38,678 bases of DNA from Bacteroidales bacterium (lineage in GTDB: Bacteria > Bacteroidota > Bacteroidia > Bacteroidales > UBA932). Shown here piece by piece: positions 19,762-29,374 of the stretch (position 1 is its first letter; each line of letters begins with the position of its first letter). The stretch lies in the NCBI GenBank assembly GCA_022774085.1, contig JALFNZ010000103.1, positions 1 to 38,678 of the forward strand. Reading direction: 5' to 3'. The notes under the pieces are model-generated. The model searched no databases and had not been told where the DNA came from. It was given only the letters and a program-made list of their open reading frames with translations. Both the position numbers and the translations under genes were made by a program.

Positions 19762-20829
19762 ATGAAATTCAACATACTGAAATCCATAATACTGCCGGCT
19801 GCATTTGCCACAGCCTTGATTTCCTGCAAGAAGGATGAAGAAACAACGGTTCTGCCATCATTGAGTGGAACTCTCAGTTTCAGTACCCCGGAATTCGTCG
19901 AAGCAGGCACAAGCCTCAAGATGACTCCTAAAGGTATATCACACCCTGATAATGAAGAACTTGGATATTATTGGAAGGTAACTCCCGTAGAAACAACCTA
20001 TGATACCACAAGGTTCCAGAATACAGGAAAAGATGCATATGGCAAAGATAGCGACGGTTCCAGGACGTTCACCTTCCCAGACTCCCTCGGAACATATACG
20101 GTCAACTGCTATGCCTATGCTCCGAATTATTCATCAAGCTCTGCTTATGGATATGTTACAACAATCAAAAGGGGAATCGATGGTTCGATAAGCGGAAGGC
20201 AGATTCTTCCTTCTGATGAACATGAGAGAATAAACGGCACTGACTACTATTATGTTACAGTGAACGGTCTGAAATGGATGAGGCATAATCTTGACATCAA
20301 CGGCGGTGTGCCTTTCAGGAAAGCCAAGATCATGGACAAGGTTTTCGGAAGATATTACAGCTATGAAGAAGCCTTGAATGCATGTCCGCAGGGCTGGAGG
20401 CTTCCTACCGATGCTGAATGGATTTCACTTTGCAAGGAATTGAGCAGTTCATCCGAATTGAAGGAACATGAAGACATTCCGGGCGTTGCATCCAAACTTA
20501 TGGTAAGTGCAAGTTTCAACTCCATCAACATGTGGACATATTGGAAAGAAGTAGGAGACCCGGTCAACAGTATCAAGATGGAAATGATACCGGTGGGTTT
20601 CGCCAACCTCGGTGAAAAGTCTGACAAAGCTGATACTGAATGGCTTGAAATGACTTATCCGAAAGCTTCATTCGATGGTTTGTACAGCTATGCTGCTTTC
20701 TGGACTGCCGATGCTGCGGACAAAGACAATGCATATTACAGATATCTTCATGTTCAATCTCCTGATTTCAAGACAGGAAAGGCTGACAAGAAATATTTCG
20801 GTGCATCAATCAGATGTGTAAAAGAATAA
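19762..20829 (+). CDS. FISUMP-domain lipoprotein
   Basis: Lipobox ALISCKK; GLKWMRHNLDINGG...GRYYSYEEALNACPQGWRLPTDAEWISLCKEL; FGASIRCVKE. Confidence 0.82.
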   Translation: MKFNILKSIILPAAFATALISCKKDEETTVLPSLSGTLSFSTPEFVEAGTSLKMTPKGISHPDNEELGYYWKVTPVETTYDTTRFQNTGKDAYGKDSDGSRTFTFPDSLGTYTVNCYAYAPNYSSSSAYGYVTTIKRGIDGSISGRQILPSDEHERINGTDYYYVTVNGLKWMRHNLDINGGVPFRKAKIMDKVFGRYYSYEEALNACPQGWRLPTDAEWISLCKELSSSSELKEHEDIPGVASKLMVSASFNSINMWTYWKEVGDPVNSIKMEMIPVGFANLGEKSDKADTEWLEMTYPKASFDGLYSYAAFWTADAADKDNAYYRYLHVQSPDFKTGKADKKYFGASIRCVKE

Positions 20830-20846
20830 ATTTAAAACAAAACGTT

Positions 20847-21440
20847 ATGAAAAAGAATGGAATGATTACTCTGGCTGTCATCGTGGCAGTTGTGCTTGTA
20901 CTTTTCTTCTGGTGCAAGAACGTATATAATGGTATGGTTGCAGCAGAAGAGGGCGTCGGAGCAGCATGGGCACAGGTAGAGAATGTTTATCAGAGAAGGG
21001 CTGACCTCATCCCTAATCTCGTTGCAACCGTAAAGGGCTATGCAGCTCACGAGTCATCCACACTAGAGGGTGTTATTGAAGCAAGGTCGAAGGCTACACA
21101 GGTGACTGTTAACCCAGAAAACCTTACTCCAGAAGCTCTGGAGAAATTCAATCAGGCACAGGGAGAGCTTTCAAATGCACTCGGACGCCTGCTCATGATT
21201 ACTGAGAATTATCCTGATTTGAAGGCAAACGAGAATTTCCGTGACCTTCAGGCACAGCTCGAAGGAACAGAGAACAGAATTACAACAGAGAGGATGAAAT
21301 TCAATGACACTGCAAGGGCCTACAATACAATGATAAGGAAATTCCCTAACAACATCCTCGCTTCGATGTTCAATTTCGAGACCAAGGGTTATTTCCAGGC
21401 TCAGGAAGGTGCTGCAACAGCTCCGAAGGTAGAATTCTAA
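20847..21440 (+). CDS. LemA family protein
   Basis: YNGMVAAEEGVGAAWAQVENVYQRRADLIPNLVATVKGYAAHE; MIRKFPNNILASMFNF. Confidence 0.93.
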   Translation: MKKNGMITLAVIVAVVLVLFFWCKNVYNGMVAAEEGVGAAWAQVENVYQRRADLIPNLVATVKGYAAHESSTLEGVIEARSKATQVTVNPENLTPEALEKFNQAQGELSNALGRLLMITENYPDLKANENFRDLQAQLEGTENRITTERMKFNDTARAYNTMIRKFPNNILASMFNFETKGYFQAQEGAATAPKVEF

Positions 21441-21453
21441 AAGAAGTTTTAAA

Positions 21454-22248
21454 ATGAAGACTTCCAAGATCCTTAAAGCAGCCCTGATGACAATCGGGGC
21501 TGCTTTACTATGTCTCAATCTGTCTGCCATTCCCGGCAGGCCGAATCCTCCGAGGCTCGTGAATGACTTTGCAGGGCTTTTCAGCCCGGCTCAGACTGCT
21601 GAATTGGAAAGGATGCTGGTTGATTTCAGCGACACTACATCCAACCAGATTACAGTTGTGACTGTCAATGACCTCGAAGGCTATGATTCAAGTGAATATG
21701 CAACCCGCATCGGACTTGACTGGCAAGTGGGTACATCCCAGTTCAACAACGGCGTGGTAGTGCTGGTAAAGCCAAAGACTCCCGACTCCTATGGCGATGC
21801 ATTCATTGCCGTGGGATATGGACTTGAGGGTGCGATTCCTGATGCCTATGCCACACGCATTGTCAGGGAGCAGATGATCCCTCATTTCAAGAATAATGAC
21901 TATTATTCGGGTGTGAAGGATGCCTGCGTAAAACTGATGAAACTCGCCAGCGGAGAAATCTCAGTCAACGATGAAGATGATGAGGATGAAGCATTCTTCA
22001 TATTCCTGAGCATTCTGATAGTATTGGGAATTCTTGTCCTGCTGATAATTGCCATCAAGAGCAAAGATGGCGGAAACAACAATGGGAGTAGGGGCGGTGG
22101 CGGCCCTACTATCATCTTCGGCCCTGGCAGCGGAAGAGGAGGCAGCAGTTTCGGAGGCGGATTCGGTGGAGGAAGCTTCGGCGGAGGCGGATTCGGTGGC
22201 TTCGGAGGCGGAAGCTTCGGCGGAGGCGGTGGCGGCGGCAAATGGTAG
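21454..22248 (+). CDS. TPM domain-containing protein with Gly-rich C-terminus
   Basis: VNDFAGLFSPAQTAELERMLVDFSDTTSNQITVVTV; FGGGFGGGSFGGGGFGGFGGGSFGGGGGGGKW; paired with lemA. Confidence 0.92.
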   Translation: MKTSKILKAALMTIGAALLCLNLSAIPGRPNPPRLVNDFAGLFSPAQTAELERMLVDFSDTTSNQITVVTVNDLEGYDSSEYATRIGLDWQVGTSQFNNGVVVLVKPKTPDSYGDAFIAVGYGLEGAIPDAYATRIVREQMIPHFKNNDYYSGVKDACVKLMKLASGEISVNDEDDEDEAFFIFLSILIVLGILVLLIIAIKSKDGGNNNGSRGGGGPTIIFGPGSGRGGSSFGGGFGGGSFGGGGFGGFGGGSFGGGGGGGKW

Positions 22249-22280
22249 GCCGCCACGGTTGCCGGACTTTCTTTCAGAAA

Positions 22281-22901
22281 CTATCGAAGGTCAGTGACCA
22301 CCCAGGAAGACGTTCTTTCCTCTGGTTTGAAAAAAGATTCCTGCCTGAGCTGAGCTGAAAATGTCATTGATTTGATGGAAATGTTGAAAACAACGGCATC
22401 CGAAGTCGTGAAAGAAGCATTTTCAAGCTTTGGGCTGGCAGATGAACCGGAAATGGTGAGCCTGCACTCACGTATTCCGATGGAATTTACTGGCAGGATA
22501 AGGTATTCGTTTGAGCCTTCTCCTGTCTTTTTTATGTCTTTTATCTTGAAAGCGGTAGCAAGATTGACCAGCATGGTTGCTGGATCAGCAGGCAGGGACG
22601 AGTCACCGGCAGTCTCGATTACCATCTCTTTTGAAAGATTATCTGAAATCCAGACTGACTCTCCGTCGCATATTACCTCAAGACCGGAGGATTCATGACG
22701 ATAGCTTGTACCCTGAAGTTGAAGCTGCCCCTCACCATATACAGGGACTCCGGACAGTGTCGATGAATAGGTATATGCTATTTCAACATAACTTGCCCCG
22801 ATCTTTCCTGCAATGGCATCAAAAAGGTTGTCCCCGCCGGTGGCAACTGCATCTGGCAAGCACACCGTCAGGGACACGATCATAGTTAAAATCAATCTCA
22901 T
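22281..22901 (-). CDS. LolA-like outer-membrane lipoprotein carrier family protein
   Basis: Signal peptide; YEGQLQLQGTSYRHESSGLEVICDGESVWISDNLSKEMVIE-type LolA pattern; downstream of ftsK. Confidence 0.68.
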   Translation of the reverse strand: MRLILTMIVSLTVCLPDAVATGGDNLFDAIAGKIGASYVEIAYTYSSTLSGVPVYGEGQLQLQGTSYRHESSGLEVICDGESVWISDNLSKEMVIETAGDSSLPADPATMLVNLATAFKIKDIKKTGEGSNEYLILPVNSIGIRECRLTISGSSASPKLENASFTTSDAVVFNISIKSMTFSAQLRQESFFKPEERTSSWVVTDLR

Positions 22902-25426
22902 TCCTTTACAAATTCACGAAGTATCTCATCGAGTTCCTCGAAGCTGACGAGGACTTTTCTTGGCTTTGAGCCTTCCTGTGGTCCGACTATACCGGCAGCC
23001 TCAAGCTGGTCCATAACCCTTCCGGCTCTTGCATAGCCCATGCCTAAACGTCTCTGAAGATCTGAAGTTGAGCCTTTTTGTGTGGAAACCACCATTCTTG
23101 CAGCATCTTCAAACATCGAATCGATATTTGACATATCCAGATTTCCTCCGCCAGGTTCTCCGTCCTGAGCTTCAGGTACAGGCAGATAATATGGTGTGTT
23201 GTAGCACTGTTTGAATCCTCTCTGGGATGAAATGAAGTCCGTAATACGGTTGATTTCCTTCATGCTCACCAAGGCGCACTGTACTCGGTCAATATCTACT
23301 CCGGCATAGTAGAGCATATCACCCTTTCCTATGAGGTTTTCAGCTCCGCTTGTGTCGAGGATGGTGTTGGAGTCGATTCTGGAAGTCACCCTGAAGGCGA
23401 TTCGTGTAGGGAAGTTGGCCTTGATAAGACCTGTGATGACGTTCACCGAAGGTCTCTGGGTGGCTATGATGACATGGATGCCCGCTGCCCTTCCCTTCTG
23501 GGCAAGACGTACGATGGATGCTTCTATCTGTTTTGCAGCCTTGCGCGCATCACTTCCGGCTCCACCTGACATTGTAAGGTCGGCGTACTCATCTATGACA
23601 ACTACCAGATATGGCAGGTATTTATGTCCTTCTGTCGGCAGAAGCTTTCTGTCCTTGTACTTTTCATTGTACAGTTTGAGGTCATTGACCCCTGCAAGTT
23701 TGAGCAGGTTGTAGCGCTGGTCCATCTCGATGCAGAGTGAGTTCAGCACCTGGTCCGCCTGCTTCGGTGAATTGATGATGGCTGACTCTGCTTCCTCCTT
23801 TTCGTCTGCCGCAAGAGGAAGGACTGCAAGATAGTGCTTGAGCAAGGACTTATAGGCCGTGAACTCAACCACTTTCGGGTCTATGAAGACGAATTTAAGT
23901 TCTGATGGATGTTTCGAATACAGGAGTGATGATATTATCACATTCAATCCCACAGATTTACCCTGTTTTGTAGCACCCGCGATGAGAAGGTGAGGCGCAT
24001 CAGTGAGGTCAAAGGTCTTGACCTCCTGGGTGATTGTATATCCGAGCGCTACAGGAAGTTCTGCCTTGCTGTTGCGGAAGGCTTCAGAGTTGAGTGTTGC
24101 CTTCAGCGGAACTATGGACGGAGTGCTGTTTGGCACTTCGATGCCGACGCAGTCCGACAATGTCACCACCCTGACACCCTTTGCTCCAAGTGCCATTGCA
24201 ATTTCTCTGTGCAGATTTTCGATTGAAGAGACCTTCACTCCCGGAGCCGGCACCACTTTATAGAGTGTGACTGTCGGTCCCACGACAGCTGTGACTCTCA
24301 CAACCTCGACACGATAGTTCATCAGAGTAGCCCTGATGCGGTTGTTGTTTGTCTCAAGTTCCTGCTGGCTGACCATGTGCTTGCCATTGGAATAGTCGTC
24401 AAGAAGGTCGAGAGATGGGAACTGGTAGCGTTCAAGTTCCTGTCTGTTGTCAATCCTGGGCAAGTCTTCAATCACCTCGGTACTGATATTATCCTTCATT
24501 ATGACTTCCATTGGAACATCGTCCCGGTCTTTGTCATCTATATTTTCAGCCACCGTACCCTTTTCTTTGTCATCAATATTTTCAACCACCGTGCCCTTTG
24601 CTTTGTCATCCTCATTGAGGTTTTCGTCAGTTATAGAGCTATCCTCCGGTTGAACAATTCCAAATGATTCTTCATCATCCAAGTCTATATCCTGAAGGTC
24701 ATCGGCTTGTACAAATGGCTCATCCGCAGGCACATCATCATTCTCTGAAGATGCAGCGACCTCTGCATTTTCCGCCTCCGGTTTGCTTTCGCCAAGGCGT
24801 CCGAACCATTCCGCAAACCTGCGGCTTGCGAATATCAGCCATGCTACTGCCACAACAAGAAGGAAGAGACCTGTTCCCAGCGGTCCTATAAGGTTCTTCA
24901 TCCATGCAATTACTGCACTGGCCGCATCTCCACCAAGTCCTCCTCCGAAAAATGTATCTGCACATACAAGGGATGAAAGGAATGAAAGAATGAGCGAGAG
25001 AATAAATGCGCCACTCAGAGAAAGGATGGACAGCCTGGCAAGAGCGATGTTTTTTTCAGGATAGAAAAGTTTGTATGATATGGCACCGAAAAGAAATATG
25101 ACAGCGAAGCTGCCCAGACCGAAGCACTGCTCGACCAGGAAACGGCTCCATCTGTATCCAAGCTTGCTTCCCGCATTGGCCACATCCACATTCTTATCCA
25201 TCATATCAGGATTGGACAGCAGGCTCTGGTCAGCCGACCAGGTGAAAAGATAAGAGACCACAAATACAAAAGTACATATGGTAAACACGCCCGATGCAAG
25301 AGCGAGGAACTTTAACAGACGGACTTTCTTTTCGGGTGTCATACTATACAAGAAAGAGAAACGTTTGCGCTTCTCTTTCCCGGAATCTTCTGTTTTCTTG
25401 ATTTGCTTTGTCTTTTTTGCAGCCAT
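22898..25426 (-). CDS. ftsK: DNA translocase FtsK/SpoIIIE
   Basis: N-terminal TM segments; PHLLIAGATKQGKSVGLNVII; VVVIDEYADL; C-terminal gamma-like winged helix. Confidence 0.95.
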   Translation of the reverse strand: MAAKKTKQIKKTEDSGKEKRKRFSFLYSMTPEKKVRLLKFLALASGVFTICTFVFVVSYLFTWSADQSLLSNPDMMDKNVDVANAGSKLGYRWSRFLVEQCFGLGSFAVIFLFGAISYKLFYPEKNIALARLSILSLSGAFILSLILSFLSSLVCADTFFGGGLGGDAASAVIAWMKNLIGPLGTGLFLLVVAVAWLIFASRRFAEWFGRLGESKPEAENAEVAASSENDDVPADEPFVQADDLQDIDLDDEESFGIVQPEDSSITDENLNEDDKAKGTVVENIDDKEKGTVAENIDDKDRDDVPMEVIMKDNISTEVIEDLPRIDNRQELERYQFPSLDLLDDYSNGKHMVSQQELETNNNRIRATLMNYRVEVVRVTAVVGPTVTLYKVVPAPGVKVSSIENLHREIAMALGAKGVRVVTLSDCVGIEVPNSTPSIVPLKATLNSEAFRNSKAELPVALGYTITQEVKTFDLTDAPHLLIAGATKQGKSVGLNVIISSLLYSKHPSELKFVFIDPKVVEFTAYKSLLKHYLAVLPLAADEKEEAESAIINSPKQADQVLNSLCIEMDQRYNLLKLAGVNDLKLYNEKYKDRKLLPTEGHKYLPYLVVVIDEYADLTMSGGAGSDARKAAKQIEASIVRLAQKGRAAGIHVIIATQRPSVNVITGLIKANFPTRIAFRVTSRIDSNTILDTSGAENLIGKGDMLYYAGVDIDRVQCALVSMKEINRITDFISSQRGFKQCYNTPYYLPVPEAQDGEPGGGNLDMSNIDSMFEDAARMVVSTQKGSTSDLQRRLGMGYARAGRVMDQLEAAGIVGPQEGSKPRKVLVSFEELDEILREFVKE
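24530..24601. repeat. Two tandem 36-bp units within the ftsK linker
   Basis: tttgtcatctatattttcagccaccgtacccttttc / tttgtcatcaatattttcaaccaccgtgccctttgc, encoding repeated GTV(V/A)ENIDDKEK. Confidence 0.8.
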
Positions 25427-25427
25427 A

Positions 25428-26102
25428 TCAACCTTTACGCTGTTTCTTCATTCTCATATTGTTTTTCTGCCTCTGGCCCATACCTTTGTTCTTCTGACCC
25501 GGGTTCAGTCCTGGCCTCTGGAAGGAAACCTCCGAGGAAATCTTGCTGAGCTGCAGCCCCTCAGGTACCTTGATACGGTAGTCGGAAAGTTTCTCGATAT
25601 CCTGGAATATGGTCTGGTCTGCCACACTGTCCTTGTTCCATATAAGATATTGCTGTCTCATATAAATCGCAAGCGAACGAATCATGGCCGTCTTGACTTC
25701 CCCGTCCTTATGGTCGGCAATCAGGTCTATGATGCTTTCGATATTCCTTCCATAATGAGTCGCCTTGATTGGTTTATTTTTGATGGGAACCACTTCAGGG
25801 CGTTCATAAAAATGCTCTTCGGTCGGTTTCGGATATGGTGAGTCGATGTCCAGAGTAAAATGCGAAATTATGTGGAGATGGTCCCAAAGTTTCTGTTCGT
25901 AGTTTTCCTGAAGATAGACCTGAGGATTGAGTATCTCCATTACCTTGACAATCGCCCTTGCCTGCTCATTCCTTTTCTGCCTGTCCTCAATGGTATTGAG
26001 ATAATCAACCATTTTCTGCACGTTTCTTCCGTACTCCGGCATCCACAATTTATCTCTTTCTGTATTGTACAGAAGTTTGCAAGTATCAATATTGTTTTCC
26101 AT
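25428..26102 (-). CDS. DUF4290 domain-containing protein
   Basis: LLYNTERDKLWMPEYGRNVQKMVDYLNTIEDRQKRNEQARAIVKVMEILNPQ; adjacent to ftsK. Confidence 0.85.
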   Translation of the reverse strand: MENNIDTCKLLYNTERDKLWMPEYGRNVQKMVDYLNTIEDRQKRNEQARAIVKVMEILNPQVYLQENYEQKLWDHLHIISHFTLDIDSPYPKPTEEHFYERPEVVPIKNKPIKATHYGRNIESIIDLIADHKDGEVKTAMIRSLAIYMRQQYLIWNKDSVADQTIFQDIEKLSDYRIKVPEGLQLSKISSEVSFQRPGLNPGQKNKGMGQRQKNNMRMKKQRKG

Positions 26103-26179
26103 ATAAATCTGATGTCCGCCAGAACAATCCGGCGCGTTTGGTGCAAAGATAACAAAATGGTATCAATCATCGAAAAATA

Positions 26180-29100
26180 TCAGAGGATTTTTTCAACGGT
26201 GATGCGTTCCCCGCCTGCGAGATACCACAGCACGGCCTCCACCTCCCCATATCCCATTCTGTGCCAAAGGCCTGCATACCTTCCAAGCTGCTCCACATAT
26301 TTCTTTTCATGGGCACCGGTCTTGTAATCAATTATCGTTATCTTGTTTCCGTCCCGTATAACCCTGTCAGGCCTGTATATCTGACCGTCAACATCCACAA
26401 GGGAGGTTTCGTTCAACACCTTTCTGCCATCCTTCGGGAACCATCCATATTCCTGAGCTTCCGATATCCTTTGCGACAGCAAATCAAGCACCTCGGCGGC
26501 TTCAGCGGAAGTAATGTCACCATCTGCGACAGCCTGACGGACGGATGGTTCCAAATCTTCAGGAACGACAACTCTGGACAGGATGTCATGCAGGACAATG
26601 CCCCGGACACGGCCCGATGCTGATATCCCCGCACCATCATCACCTGCAAAGAAATCTACCGAATCCGCGGAAAATTTCAGTCTTCCCCTCTCCCGGACAT
26701 CTACCTCGGCACCGTCCCCGGCATTCATGTCTGAAGGATCCGGATTTAGCGGGAATGATGGGATTTCACCATAAGATGAGATTGGGAAGGCCGCCAAGCT
26801 GTCTTTTGATTTACGGAATGTCCTGAAATCCACCATATTGCCATAGTCATACCTTTCAGATCCCTCATCATTTACGTTCTTGATGACAGGCAGCACGGAC
26901 GAAGAGGATGCAAACCACCATAGCATCTGGGAGAAATCCTTGAACTGCGTCAAATCATTGACCTGCACTGCCTTGACACATTTTGCCGGCGGAGTCTTGG
27001 CAATGATGTGCATGCCGAGGACGGCCCTTGTCATCGCAACATACAGAATGTTTATATTGTCCACCATCTGCAGGAAAGATTCCCTTCTGTAGGATTCATT
27101 AAACAAAGTCGATTCGCTGCCCTGAGAAAGACTGACATAATATACACCTTCGGCAATTCCCTCAAACGGAGTGCCGGAGAGATTTGGAGAGCACCAGTAA
27201 TTACTTGATTTATAGAATGATATATTTTCAGTAAAAGGCAGGATAACATAGTTGAAATCCAAACCTTTGGACTTGTGTACGGTCATCACCCTGACTGAAT
27301 TGCCGGATGAAGGTGAAGAAATCGAAGGGTCTTCACCAGCAAATTGCTTGAGGAAACCCCTGAGATTGTTGCCTTCTGAAGCCACATAGTCCTGGATGAA
27401 GTCAAAAAATGACTGAATGTGCAGGGCTTCCCCCCTCCAGGCCTGCTCCGGGTCACTCTTCTGCAGGCTTCTGAGCAGACTTTCTGCAAGGTCTTCCAAA
27501 GTGGTCCAGGTCGAAGGCAGGGCCACATTCAATGAAGTTGCAAGGTAGCCGTTCACGGTGTCGGCAGGATTGTCCACAAGCGACATCAGCGACGAGAGCC
27601 TCCTGACGGTCAGGGAACTCTTCACCCTCAGGGAGTCATCGGTCAGAACAGGGATTCCATTCTCTATCAAATAATTGGAAACTCTCTCACCCGAAGAATT
27701 GCTGCGCACCAGCACTGCAATGTCGGAGTATTCTGCGCCATGCTCCAATGCCTGCCTTACGCTCTGCAGCACAGCATCAAGTTCCTTGTCCTTGTCGCAG
27801 AAGGTCAGGCTCACCAAGCCTTCATCACTGCTTTTTCGAATTTGCTGCGACACATCCGCATAGATTCCATCAATACTTGCTCCATTGTAAGCATATTGAC
27901 TGCCAAGCAATTGTGCAGCTTCAGCAAAGAAGGAATTGTTGAATCTCACGATATTCCCCAGGCTTCGCCAATTGGAATCCAAAGGATTGAGGCTATGAAG
28001 AGGAAACTCCTCGGGCACGATTTTGTCGAGCAGGTTCCAGTCAGACCCCCTCCATCGGTAAATGCTCTGTTTCACGTCACCCACTATCAGATTCTCCCCT
28101 CCCCTGGAATCACTCTCGGAAAGCAGCGGCTTGAAATTCTGCCATTGTACCATAGAGGTATCCTGAAACTCGTCAAGCAGGAAATGGTCGTAACGGACTC
28201 CGGTCTTTTCGTATATGAAAGGGGCATCCGAGCCGTCAATGATATCACGCAGAAGGGTGTTCGAGTCGTCGATGCTCAAGACATTTTTCTCTTTCAGAAT
28301 CTGATTGAAGGCTTCGCTCAGCTCTCCGGCAAGACCCAGTCCATAGATTTGTCCGTCAAGGATAAGTGCAGTATTGTAGATTTTGAACCTTGTACCGAAA
28401 AGCCCGAGAAATTCTTCCATCGGGGCATCAAGTCCTCCTGCAAGTTTGTCAAGCAGGCCGCGTCTTGCCTTTGCAAACCATGATTCAGGATTGGAGGCAT
28501 TTTTCACAAAGGAGTCCGTGAGCATCGGAACCGTCTGATTGTCTTCAAGTTGTGCATAGATATGGAAGGCATTCATGAAATGTCTGTTACTGTCTGCTGG
28601 ATCCACTCCGGAACTTGCAAGAAAGTCCAGGGCCCTTTGTGCCGCCTGCCTTACATCCCGAACATAAGTCGCGATGATTTCCCGGCAACATTTGCGTATC
28701 TTCATCAGGTTCTCCGTCTTGCAGAACCGGTTCTCGTCCACGCCTGAAATCTGAAGAGCTTCCTGTCGCTGGGTGGATTTGAGCCGGAGTGCCATAGAAA
28801 GCAGGTTGGCATCAAGGCTGTATCTCTCTCCCCTTTCTATCTGTTCCAGTACATTGGCGGTAAGCCAGTCAAGGAGGTTAGAATCATCCTCCGTCAGCGA
28901 GTCGAGTACTCTGTCCACGCTCTCGGACACAAGCGAGTCCTTGTCAAGTTCGACCTGATAGGAGGCGAACTGGCCTATTTCCTTGGAAAATGCCCTGAGG
29001 GTCTGCTGGAAGAATTTGTCTATGGTGCTGACAGAGAATGCACTGTAATCGTGCAGAATGTCATGGAGCACTGTCCTTGCCTTAAGGCTCATGCTCTCAT

Positions 29101-29344
29101 CGTCCGGGAAAACGGACGGAATGAACTCCAGTCTGTACGGGGAATCCTCAGGAGATGTGGCAAGATGGTGCAGTTCCATCAAGATTCTGGCTTTCATCTC
29201 GTCAGTGGCCTTATTCGTGAAGGTCACAGCCAGAATGCGTCTGTAAGTGTAGCGGTCCCGGTTGCAAAGGAGCAGTCTTATGTATTTGAGTACCAGGCTG
29301 TAAGTCTTGCCCGATCCTGCCGAAGCAGTCATTATTTCCAGCAT
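26180..29344 (-). CDS. UvrD/REP-type helicase-nuclease, AddA/RecB-like
   Basis: Walker A ITASAGSGKTYSLVLKYIRLLL; LLDEFQDTS; VMTVHKSKGLDFNYVILPF; C-terminal nuclease motif PDRVIRDGNKITIIDYKTG. Confidence 0.92.
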   Translation of the reverse strand: MLEIMTASAGSGKTYSLVLKYIRLLLCNRDRYTYRRILAVTFTNKATDEMKARILMELHHLATSPEDSPYRLEFIPSVFPDDESMSLKARTVLHDILHDYSAFSVSTIDKFFQQTLRAFSKEIGQFASYQVELDKDSLVSESVDRVLDSLTEDDSNLLDWLTANVLEQIERGERYSLDANLLSMALRLKSTQRQEALQISGVDENRFCKTENLMKIRKCCREIIATYVRDVRQAAQRALDFLASSGVDPADSNRHFMNAFHIYAQLEDNQTVPMLTDSFVKNASNPESWFAKARRGLLDKLAGGLDAPMEEFLGLFGTRFKIYNTALILDGQIYGLGLAGELSEAFNQILKEKNVLSIDDSNTLLRDIIDGSDAPFIYEKTGVRYDHFLLDEFQDTSMVQWQNFKPLLSESDSRGGENLIVGDVKQSIYRWRGSDWNLLDKIVPEEFPLHSLNPLDSNWRSLGNIVRFNNSFFAEAAQLLGSQYAYNGASIDGIYADVSQQIRKSSDEGLVSLTFCDKDKELDAVLQSVRQALEHGAEYSDIAVLVRSNSSGERVSNYLIENGIPVLTDDSLRVKSSLTVRRLSSLMSLVDNPADTVNGYLATSLNVALPSTWTTLEDLAESLLRSLQKSDPEQAWRGEALHIQSFFDFIQDYVASEGNNLRGFLKQFAGEDPSISSPSSGNSVRVMTVHKSKGLDFNYVILPFTENISFYKSSNYWCSPNLSGTPFEGIAEGVYYVSLSQGSESTLFNESYRRESFLQMVDNINILYVAMTRAVLGMHIIAKTPPAKCVKAVQVNDLTQFKDFSQMLWWFASSSSVLPVIKNVNDEGSERYDYGNMVDFRTFRKSKDSLAAFPISSYGEIPSFPLNPDPSDMNAGDGAEVDVRERGRLKFSADSVDFFAGDDGAGISASGRVRGIVLHDILSRVVVPEDLEPSVRQAVADGDITSAEAAEVLDLLSQRISEAQEYGWFPKDGRKVLNETSLVDVDGQIYRPDRVIRDGNKITIIDYKTGAHEKKYVEQLGRYAGLWHRMGYGEVEAVLWYLAGGERITVEKIL

Positions 29345-29374
29345 AGCTTTTCAGAATTGGAAAGGTTATGGGCC

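Noticed and set aside
21903-22256. Minus-strand 117-aa proline-rich ORF
   Set aside because: Antisense shadow of the Gly-rich repeat of the TPM-domain gene; no independent support.
27740-28483. Plus-strand 247-aa ORF
   Set aside because: Antisense to the AddA-like gene; long only because of codon bias in the opposite frame.
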